Below, piece by piece: positions 1 to 7,500 of a stretch of 64,000 nucleotides of DNA (positions are counted from its first letter, which is position 1; the number at the start of each line of letters is the position of its first letter). The notes under the pieces were generated by a model. That model had not been told where the DNA came from and searched no databases. It saw only the letters and a program-made list of their open reading frames with translations. Location: contig CACZBS010000024.1 of assembly GCA_902779455.1 (NCBI GenBank), forward strand, positions 62,001 to 126,000, written 5' to 3'. Origin of the DNA: an uncultured Prevotellaceae bacterium (GTDB lineage: Bacteria; Bacteroidota; Bacteroidia; Bacteroidales; Bacteroidaceae). A program made the translations under genes and the position numbers.

Positions 1-1
1 A

Positions 2-622
2 ATCTGCAATTTATTGAAGTCATGCAATGAATATTATGCAAGAAAGAGAGATTCGAAATCATTCCATATGATTAAATTGGAATTTCCCGTGATGATACTA
101 TTAATGTATAGTTCAGGGATGCGTACCACCGAAGTACGCCTGTTAAGGACTGAGGATGTGAATTTATCTACAGGTGTTGTGAGAATCAGACATACAAAGG
201 GCTACGGGGAGCATACTATCGTATTGCACGACTCCGCTCTAGAAATGCTTCGGGCCTATGATATGAAAATAGAATGTTTTATCCCCAATCGTTCAGTTTT
301 CTTTCCAACAGAACAGGATACGTGTCGTGATAGAACAACACTCACATACCATTGGAGAAAATTATGGAAAATCAAAAATGAAGGTAGTACACGCCCATAT
401 GATCTCCGTCATGGATATGCAACAGCCAATATTATGAGCTGGGATACAGGTGGATCTATAAGCGATAAATTAGTCGCTTTAAGCAAAAGCATGGGTCATA
501 GTACTATAGTCTCTACACTTTACTATTTCAGTTTGGTTCCTGGCTATGCTAATAAAATAGAAAAACTGCTGGGAGAAGATTTTAAAAACATAATTCCCAA
601 ATTCCCACAAGATGAAGAATAA
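2..622 (+). CDS. Tyrosine recombinase, N-terminus cut by window edge
   Basis: Catalytic half of a tyrosine-type site-specific recombinase, an enzyme that cuts and rejoins DNA through a covalent Tyr-DNA intermediate. The frame is open to the first bases of the window, so the N-terminal DNA-binding part lies upstream and no true start is visible. Recognisable are the box I Arg in GMRTTEVRLL, a Lys in RHTKGYGEH, box II YDLRHGYAT (Tyr where most relatives have the first His of HxxR), and GHSTIVSTLYYF with the probable nucleophilic Tyr. Its stop codon overlaps the start of the next recombinase by 11 bp, so the two are probably translated together. DNA is AT-rich, unlike the GC-rich host genes that follow. 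Tandem overlapping recombinases recall the recombinase-in-trio (RIT) arrangement; a third gene would have to lie upstream of the window, so this classification is inference. Confidence 0.85.
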   Translation: MCNLLKSCNEYYARKRDSKSFHMIKLEFPVMILLMYSSGMRTTEVRLLRTEDVNLSTGVVRIRHTKGYGEHTIVLHDSALEMLRAYDMKIECFIPNRSVFFPTEQDTCRDRTTLTYHWRKLWKIKNEGSTRPYDLRHGYATANIMSWDTGGSISDKLVALSKSMGHSTIVSTLYYFSLVPGYANKIEKLLGEDFKNIIPKFPQDEE

Positions 623-1637
623 CACCGAATCGACAACCATTGCAAGTTATATAACAGAATGGTTGAATAAATGCGAAACGACCCGTAGTTCTCACACTGT
701 ACGTGCTTATGAATGTACATTGGAAAGTTACTCGCTATTCTTAGAAAATGTGTTGAAGTTTAGCCCATCTAGCTTTACTGCTGCAAAATGTCTTTCTAGA
801 GAGTGCATAGAAAAATGGATGACTCACATTTATAAAACCAATGGGTGTTCTGCTAAGACGTGTAATGCTAGGCTTGCCTCTTTAAGATCCTTCTTGAAAT
901 TCCTCTCGACTAAAGATATCAGATATAAATACCTCCATCTTGACTCCCTGAATATCCAGCAATATAAGGTAATTAAAACCAGATTTACAGGAATGACAGA
1001 AAATGCAATAAAAGCTCTCCTTAGAGAACCTGATTTGCAGACAGATAAGGGCATCCGAGATTCGACCCTCATGACGCTCCTTTATGTTACTGCAGCTCGT
1101 ATCCATGAATTGTTATCCATCAAATTGATAGACATACATATGAGAAAGCCCTATTCTGCCACAGTGATTGGCAAGGGCAATATTCCTAGGACGCTGTATA
1201 TTCCCGAAGAATTCGTAGAGAACCTGAAAATATACATAAAACGATTCCACAGAAATAGTCCAAAGGACGCTTATATGTTTTATTCTCCCATAAAAGGCGT
1301 TGGTTTCCCTTTGACAGCAGAGAGTGTAAATAAATGCTTGAAAAAATATGCAAAAACAGCTAAAATGAAATGTCCTGATGTGCCAGAAACCGTTCATGCC
1401 CATCAGTTCCGCCATGCGATGGCAACTCATTGGCTTAACGCAGGGTTTAATCTTGCCGATGTTTCTCAAATGCTTGGTCATACGAATATAGAAACAACTA
1501 TGATTTACCTGGATATTACATTAGACACCGTCAAAAAGGCCATGATTGAAACTGCCCAAAGCAATATCAATGGAGTAACTTGTCTATGGAAAAAACAAAA
1601 GAATGCTCAGAAGCTATCTCTTTTGTTTAAACGATAA
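612..1637 (+). CDS. Tyrosine recombinase (second tandem copy, RIT-like)
   Basis: Complete 341-residue tyrosine recombinase. Residues about 5-100 form the helical core-binding (SAM-like) domain and about 120-320 the catalytic domain. Box I Arg lies in TAARIHELLSIKL, a Lys in VIGKGNIPR, box II is HAHQFRHAMATHWL, and the GH and nucleophile motif is MLGHTNIETTMIYLDI, so all catalytic residues seem present. The start overlaps the stop of the preceding recombinase by 11 bp. Base composition is markedly AT-rich. The gene ends about 115 bp before codon 9 of dinB, and inverted repeats lie between them. It is not a XerC/XerD housekeeping copy by context; it is most likely the last gene of a mobile element whose right end is the repeat cluster at 1644-1755. 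Confidence 0.9.
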   Translation: MKNNTESTTIASYITEWLNKCETTRSSHTVRAYECTLESYSLFLENVLKFSPSSFTAAKCLSRECIEKWMTHIYKTNGCSAKTCNARLASLRSFLKFLSTKDIRYKYLHLDSLNIQQYKVIKTRFTGMTENAIKALLREPDLQTDKGIRDSTLMTLLYVTAARIHELLSIKLIDIHMRKPYSATVIGKGNIPRTLYIPEEFVENLKIYIKRFHRNSPKDAYMFYSPIKGVGFPLTAESVNKCLKKYAKTAKMKCPDVPETVHAHQFRHAMATHWLNAGFNLADVSQMLGHTNIETTMIYLDITLDTVKKAMIETAQSNINGVTCLWKKQKNAQKLSLLFKR

Positions 1638-1643
1638 GAAAAT

Positions 1644-1755
1644 ATTATCAGAACTAGGTAATACCTGCTTTTTTGGAAATCAGACATTTACATTTATAGC
1701 ATGGTAAATACTTGGTTCTGATAATCCATATTATCAGAAAGTTTTGATAATATGG
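1644..1755. repeat. Right end of recombinase element: clustered inverted repeats
   Basis: ATTATCAGAAC occurs at 1644-1654, its reverse complement at 1715-1725, and again ATTATCAGAA at 1730-1739. An 11-bp perfect inverted repeat, CCATATTATCA (1726-1736) and TGATAATATGG (1745-1755), is separated by 8 bp. The second arm includes the ATG GG that begins the remaining dinB frame. Clustered short inverted repeats beside a tyrosine recombinase are what core and arm binding sites look like, so this is the probable element terminus or attachment site. The GC-rich host DNA starts immediately after it. Confidence 0.65.
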
Positions 1756-2822
1756 ACCAGTTCTTTGCGGCCGTAGAACAGCGCGACCGCCCGGAACTGC
1801 GCGGACGCCCTGTGGCCGTGGGCCACGATGCGCCCCGCGGGGTGGTGGCGACGGCCAGCTACGAGGCGCGCCGCTTCGGCGTCCACTCGGCCCAGGCCAT
1901 CCAGACAGCGAAGCGCCTCTGTCCGGGCCTCATCATCGTGGAGCCACGGTTCCATGCCTACAAGGAGGTGTCGGCACAGATCCACACAATCTTCCACGAC
2001 TATACCGACCTGATTGAGCCCCTCTCGCTCGACGAGGCCTTCCTCGACGTGACTGAGAACAAGCGGGGCATCAGCCTGGCCGTCGACATCGCCCGCGAGA
2101 TCAAGGCGCGCATCAAGGCCGAGACGCAGCTGACGGCCTCGGCCGGCGTCAGCTACTGCAAGTTCCTGGCCAAGATAGCCTCCGACTACCGCAAGCCCGA
2201 CGGCCTCTGCGTCATCCATCCCGACCGCGCCCTGACGTTCATCGACCAGCTGCGGGTGGAGCGCATCTGGGGCGTGGGTCAGAAGACGATGGAGCACATG
2301 CACCGCATGGGCATCTTCACCGGCCGCGACCTGCGGCAGGCGTCGCTGGCCCACCTGACGCGCGAGTTCGGCAAGATGGGGCGCGTCTTCTACGACTTCG
2401 CGCGCGGCATCGACGAGCGCCCCGTCGTCTCGGAGTGGGAGCGCAAGTCGGTCAGCTGTGAGCGCACGTTTGCCGAGGACCTGACCACCCCGGCAGAGGC
2501 CGAGGCGGTGCTCGCCACGACGGCGACGGAGCTGGAGCGGCGCATCGCCCGCAGCGGCTTCGAGGGCCGCACGCTGACGCTGAAGGTGAAGTATGCCGAC
2601 TTCCAGCAGATCACGCGCAGCCTGACCCAGGACCAGCTGCTGCGCACCGTGGCCCAGCTGCTGCCCCTGTCGCGCCAGCTGCTCGCCCAGGTCGACCTCA
2701 CGCCGGCCCACCCCGTCCGTCTGCTGGGTCTGGGTGTGTCGGGCTCCGTGGGCGATGTCGAAAAAAAGTTCCAGCCCCGTCCGGAATGGAAGGAGCTGGA
2801 ACTGGAGTTTCTGCCGTGGTGA
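1752..2822 (+). CDS. dinB: DNA polymerase IV (DinB), 5'-truncated by insertion
   Basis: Y-family translesion DNA polymerase. The 356 residues cover the palm/fingers/thumb (EARRFGVHS, PLSLDEAFLDVT with the Asp-Glu metal ligands, SAGVSYCKFLAKIASDYRKPDG) and the little-finger domain at the C-terminus. Normal Pol IV begins with about eight residues ending in IHxDMD, whose first Asp is a catalytic metal ligand. Here the frame starts at MDQFFAAVEQ, that is, at the Met of DMD. In frame upstream lie Asn and Asp codons belonging to the element's inverted repeat, then a TAA stop at 1722-1724, and no alternative start. The first catalytic Asp is therefore replaced by Asn or simply absent, and the native promoter is gone. 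The protein is probably inactive or unexpressed; the rest of the frame is intact, suggesting recent disruption. Confidence 0.85.
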   Translation: MDQFFAAVEQRDRPELRGRPVAVGHDAPRGVVATASYEARRFGVHSAQAIQTAKRLCPGLIIVEPRFHAYKEVSAQIHTIFHDYTDLIEPLSLDEAFLDVTENKRGISLAVDIAREIKARIKAETQLTASAGVSYCKFLAKIASDYRKPDGLCVIHPDRALTFIDQLRVERIWGVGQKTMEHMHRMGIFTGRDLRQASLAHLTREFGKMGRVFYDFARGIDERPVVSEWERKSVSCERTFAEDLTTPAEAEAVLATTATELERRIARSGFEGRTLTLKVKYADFQQITRSLTQDQLLRTVAQLLPLSRQLLAQVDLTPAHPVRLLGLGVSGSVGDVEKKFQPRPEWKELELEFLPW

Positions 2823-2845
2823 GCGGCGCCGCGATGACCATTCTG

Positions 2846-4438
2846 TTATCGCTTCAAATACTTTTTCCCATTCACGATGTTGATGCCACGCACGGGCTGC
2901 GACTGACGGCGGCCCTGCAGGTCGTGGAACGTGGCGCCAGTGGCCGTAGCCACATCAAGGGCGCTGATGACGGTCGACGCATCCTTGATGCGGGTCAGCT
3001 GGAGGTCGAAATAGTCCTGGACGGAGAGATAGCCCGTCTTGTTGATGCCGATGCTGACAGGGGCCGACGCGCCGCTGAGCTTGCCGGCCTGGGCGTCGTA
3101 GCTGAACGTCAGGCTGGGCAGCAGCTCGCCCGTCTGGGCGTCGAAGGCGGTGAAGAACATGGGATACTCCACCTCCTCAGACTCGAACGTGCCCAGATAC
3201 TGCGGCAGGGTGAAGACGATCTGGCTGCCCTCGATGCGGCCCTGCACCCAGGCCTCGGGCAGCGACGGCCACAGGCCCTTCACGTAGAAGGCGTCGCCAT
3301 CGGCAGCGGCCGTCACCTCGCGGGTATCGACGGGCGCCGCCTCACTGTCGCGGCTCGTCAGGGTGTAGGTCTCAGCGGCCAGCCCGGCCGGCACCTCAAC
3401 GAGCGTGTCGGGATGGGTGGCGATGGTCATGCCCATGTAGAACAAGACATATTCAAGGGCCGTCTCGCTGACGGTGATGAAGACGAAGTCAGTGGTGCGA
3501 TAGCCGTCGGCCGTCGGCTGCAGGATGATATCCTTGATGGTGAACGAGTTGTCGCTGTTGAGGCGGGCGCCATGCAGATAGAGAGGGACGCCGTCGATCG
3601 TGCCGAGGAACTGGCCCGACTTGAGCGTGACCATGCCGTCACCGTCGCGCAGGCCCCGCACCCAGGCGGAGGGCAGCAGATTGGTGACGCCCTGAATCCA
3701 GAGCGTCTCGACGTCCTCGTCGAAGCCTACGTTGACGCGGCTCTCGTAAGGCGTGTATTCGGCGCCGTCGTAGCGGGCCGTCGTCAGGTAGCAGGCCGTC
3801 GTCGGCAGGCCAAACGGAGGCTGCTGCACCTCGAAGTCGGCCTCGGTGTAGACTGACTCGAAGTCGCCCGAGCCGAGCCACACGCCGTTCAGATAGGCAA
3901 AGTCCTGGCCGATGGCCGCTCCCTGCGGGTTGCCGAAGGTGCGGATGACGAGTCCCACGACGCGCTGCTGCGACGTGTCGGTGAGGCGGATGCCGTCGTC
4001 GCCGATGGTGTAGACAATCTCAGTGCAGAGGGAGTCGACGACATACTTGGCGGTCGACTCATCATACGTGAGCACCTGCATCTGGTAGGCCATGTCGAAC
4101 GAGCGGGTGTAGTCGACGTACTGGCCCGTCGGCACACTGAACGAACGGCCGTCGGCACTCAGCGTGCCTTCCACCCACGACCCGCCGTAGGTGTAGGTCG
4201 AGACGGGGTCCTGCAGGTAGACGTGCTGTCCGTCGGGGGCAAAGACGATACTGATGGTGCCCGACTGCTGCTGCACGCTGATGTCGCCGGTGTATTCGTC
4301 CTCATGGATGACATAGCCCTGACGGTTGTAGATGCGCAGCTCGCCGTCGGGCTGATCATAGATCACGTTGTGCTCCTCCTGGGCCTCGATGCCGAGGCTG
4401 AGGAGCATCATAAGCATAGTAAGTATAGTTTGTTTCAT
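2846..4438 (-). CDS. Exported protein with repeated modules and DLQGRR C-terminal tail
   Basis: Product of unknown function, 530 residues. Start chosen at the ATG at 4438 (MKQTILTMLMMLLSLGIEAQ, a signal peptide) because a good promoter lies only a few bases upstream, between this ATG and the longer possible start at 4477. The body contains three versions of a roughly 100-residue beta-rich module with the pattern (V/L)(Y/W)(I/V)xG...P.AWV.G....Q.LG (for example TLWIQGVTNLLPSAWVRG and FYVKGLWPSLPEAWVQG). The same module occurs four times in the neighbouring 1773-residue protein, so the two are probably related or work on the same target. The C-terminus FHDLQGRRQSQPVRGINIVNGKKYLKR-type tail (last 30 residues) matches tails of other exported proteins in the window and resembles a shortened T9SS sorting signal. 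Converges with dinB, 23 bp apart. Confidence 0.75.
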   Translation of the reverse strand: MKQTILTMLMMLLSLGIEAQEEHNVIYDQPDGELRIYNRQGYVIHEDEYTGDISVQQQSGTISIVFAPDGQHVYLQDPVSTYTYGGSWVEGTLSADGRSFSVPTGQYVDYTRSFDMAYQMQVLTYDESTAKYVVDSLCTEIVYTIGDDGIRLTDTSQQRVVGLVIRTFGNPQGAAIGQDFAYLNGVWLGSGDFESVYTEADFEVQQPPFGLPTTACYLTTARYDGAEYTPYESRVNVGFDEDVETLWIQGVTNLLPSAWVRGLRDGDGMVTLKSGQFLGTIDGVPLYLHGARLNSDNSFTIKDIILQPTADGYRTTDFVFITVSETALEYVLFYMGMTIATHPDTLVEVPAGLAAETYTLTSRDSEAAPVDTREVTAAADGDAFYVKGLWPSLPEAWVQGRIEGSQIVFTLPQYLGTFESEEVEYPMFFTAFDAQTGELLPSLTFSYDAQAGKLSGASAPVSIGINKTGYLSVQDYFDLQLTRIKDASTVISALDVATATGATFHDLQGRRQSQPVRGINIVNGKKYLKR

Positions 4439-4446
4439 ATCGTTGG

Positions 4447-4478
4447 CAAAGTTACGCATTTTCCGCCGAACGGCCAAA
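4447..4478 (-). promoter_or_regulatory. Bacteroidota promoter for the 530-residue exported protein
   Basis: On the minus strand TTTG (4475-4478), a 20-bp spacer and TAACTTTG (4447-4454) match the Bacteroidota -33/-7 consensus. Transcription should begin around 4442, leaving almost no leader before the ATG at 4438. This decides the start codon. Confidence 0.7.
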
Positions 4479-4487
4479 GAATCAGAC

Positions 4488-4529
4488 TAAAAAAAGTGGA
4501 GGTTCGCCCCCCGTCGGGGCAAGCCTCCA
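4488..4529 (-). terminator. Rho-independent terminator of the 1773-residue gene
   Basis: TGGAGG at 4497-4502 pairs with CCTCCA at 4524-4529, and an inner GCCCC/GGGGC stem continues it. Read on the minus strand the hairpin is followed by a run of seven T (4489-4495). It separates the large upstream gene from the next minus-strand gene, so they are separate transcripts. Confidence 0.75.
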
Positions 4530-4578
4530 CCTGAAAATGTAAGGTTTTTGTCGCTTACTTACGCAGAGAGCGTGTCGC

Positions 4579-7500
4579 TCACTTGCGCACAACCTTCTGG
4601 GTCTGGATATGGCCGTTGGCGTCGCGGGTCTGCTTGATGACGAGACCCTTATGAGTGCGCTCCACGGCGCGGCCCTGCATGTCGAAGTAGCGGGCGTCGC
4701 TGTCAGCCGTGATAGCGTCGATGCCGGTGGTGATGGTCGACGAGCCGTCGTTCCAGACGATGTTGGAGACGTTGCGCTCACCGGCGCCGTAGTAGACGCT
4801 CTGGATACCCACCTTGGTCCAGCTCTGCAGCTCCTCTATCTCGTCCTCGAGATAGATGATCTCGCCGCCGCGATAGATGTCGTAGCCGTCGAGCGTCCAG
4901 GGCACCTCGGTGACGTCCTCAGTGAAGTCGACGCTGTAGAGGTCAGCCGTGAAGGTGTAAGGCTGTGCTACGCCGTCCTTCTCAATCCAGATGATGTAGT
5001 AGAGCTTGTCGGTCAGCAGGGTGTTGCCCTCGGTGTCGACCGTCGGGACGCTGGCGTAGATGGTGCTGTAGCCCACCGTCTCCGAGATATTGAATTCCTC
5101 GAAGGTCGGGTCGGCCGGCGTAGCGGCCACCTCCTCCATCTTGGTGATGACGACACTGCCGAAGAGCAGGTAGTAGTAGAGCGACTTCTTGTCGCCGTTG
5201 AGGGCCACGATCTGGTCAGTGGTGAACGTGCTGGTCTCGGGGTCGTAGTTGAGGACGACGTCGGCGAGCGTGTTGTCATCATTGACAGCCGTGAAGAAGT
5301 AGGGGAAGGTGTAGCCCCAGAATGAGAGCTCACCCATGTACTGGTTGGCGGGGATGACATACTGTCCGGCCTCGTTCTTCGTGGCCTTCACCCACAGTTC
5401 GGGCATGTCGGGCGACAGGCCCTGGATGTAGACGTCGTCGCCATCGAAGCCCACCTTCACCTGAGCCTCATAGGGCTGAGCGCCCTCGTCCTCATGGCCG
5501 CTCTCGACGGCATTGGCCTTGAAGATGTAGGTCTCGGTGGCCAGGTCGGCGGGTGCCTCGACGGGCTCGAGCACCTGAGGCTCGCCGGCATAGAGGACCA
5601 CATCACGCCAGTAGCCCCAGAATCCGACCTCCTCGTTGCCGTCGTTCTCGAGGACGAACGGCGTCTGCAGGGTCAGCGTCTGAGCCTCAGCGTCGTAGAC
5701 GAAGACGATGTCCTCAACAGCGCTGCCATCCTTAGTGCCGGCCAGATACTCGCGGCCATAGTCATCCTCGCCGACGAACTGCCAGACGGGGATGGTGACG
5801 GTGTTGCCCTCCAGCTTACCCTTGACCCATGCCTCGGGGAAGTAGTAGGCCAGGCCCTGGATGTAGACAAAGTCGCCGTCGAAGGCCACGCCCGTGACAT
5901 GCTGGACGTTGGTTGACTGCGCTTCGCCATACTCATCGGGGGCATTGTAGACGCCCTCAATGGTCCAGGTCTGAGACTCGATGCCATCGGGCAGTTCAAC
6001 GAGCTCGTTGACATTGAAGTCAGGCTTGCCATTGATGACGTACTGGAAGGTGAGCTCACCGAAGACCAGTCCGTTGAGGTCGTTGACGACCGTGCCGGCG
6101 GGGATGGTCATGGTGTAGTGGCCAGCCTCAGTGACGTCGGTGAAGGGCACGTAGAGTCGGCGGTTGGCGATGACGAGGATGTTGGCGGTGTACTGACGGC
6201 CGCTGTCCTCGTTGACGAGCGTTGCCTTGACCTCAGCCTCAGGATCGACGAGGTCGATGACGATGCCCTTGAACATGACGTGGAAGATGCCGAGCGACTC
6301 GACCTCACCCTCCTCGGGATCGATGACGATGTTGGCCTCGGCGTCGCCGATGAAGTAGCGATACGAGAGGGCTCCGATGCCGGTGCCGTTGAAGCAGATG
6401 GCGCCGTCAGGGATGTTGAGCCAGTAGACGCCGTCGGCGGTGACTGCCTCTTCGAGTCCGATGCTGACCGAGCCGTCCTCGTTGAGCTCGATGCCGGCCT
6501 CAGCGACGACCTCGTCGTTGATGTCGACGAGCTGGATCTCGGCGTCCTCCTTGACGGTGACCTTCTGGTCGCCGAAGCTGATGGTGAAGTTGTAGAGCTC
6601 CTCCACCTGGCCCTCAGCCGGGTCGATGGCGATCAGCTCAGGATTGAAGACGGGCACCTCGTCGATGAGCAGGTTGGTGACCGACATGCCGTACTGGTCG
6701 GCAGGCGACGTGCAGTGGATGCCGAAATAGTAGTAACCGTCCTCCTCGACCGTGATGGTCATGTTCGAGTAGTTCTCGGCCTCGGTGGGCTCCACGTTCT
6801 GGTTCTCGATGACCTGCACGCCGGCGGCCAGGGCCTCAGCGGTGGCCTCCTTGGCCAGCTTCACCTCAAAGCTCTCCGTGCCATTGGTATTGGAGCGCCA
6901 TGCGTCGATGCTGAAGCTGTAGGTCTTGCCGGCCTCCAGATGGATCATCGGCGTGACGAGCCAGTCGTCGCCGCTGTTCGAGCCATGCCAGCCATAGCTG
7001 GCGCTGGCCTCCTCGAAGCGCCATGTGACGTCGTCGCCATTGGCGTCGATGACCTTCATCTCATCGCGCTTGTCAGCGCTGTCGAAGCTGTTAGCATAGG
7101 GCAGCTCGTCGATGACGACGGGTGCGGGCAGGAAGAAGGTAGCGCCCTGGAACATCTGCATGTAGTTCAAGGCGTACTTGTCGCGGTTGAGCACCAGCCA
7201 CTGCTCGGTGGTGATGGTGTTGGTCTCAGCGTCGAAGTCGAAGACGACGTCCTCAAGCGTGGAGGTGCCGTCGGTGGCTGCGAAGTAGTACTTCGTCTTG
7301 AACCAGCCGCTGGTCTCGCCCATGAACTGCAGGGCGGGCACGACATACTTGCCATCGGCATTCTTCGTAGCCTTGATCCACAGCTGAGGAGCGTTGGGAG
7401 CGATGCCCTGGATGTAGACATCGTCGCCGTCGAAGCCCACCTGCACGTTGGCGTCGTACTCCTCGGAGTCTTCTGCCGAGTAGAAGATGACGCTGCGGAA

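Noticed and set aside
612-1637. Housekeeping XerC/XerD recombinase
   Set aside because: It overlaps another recombinase gene, is AT-rich, and ends beside terminal repeats that disrupt dinB.
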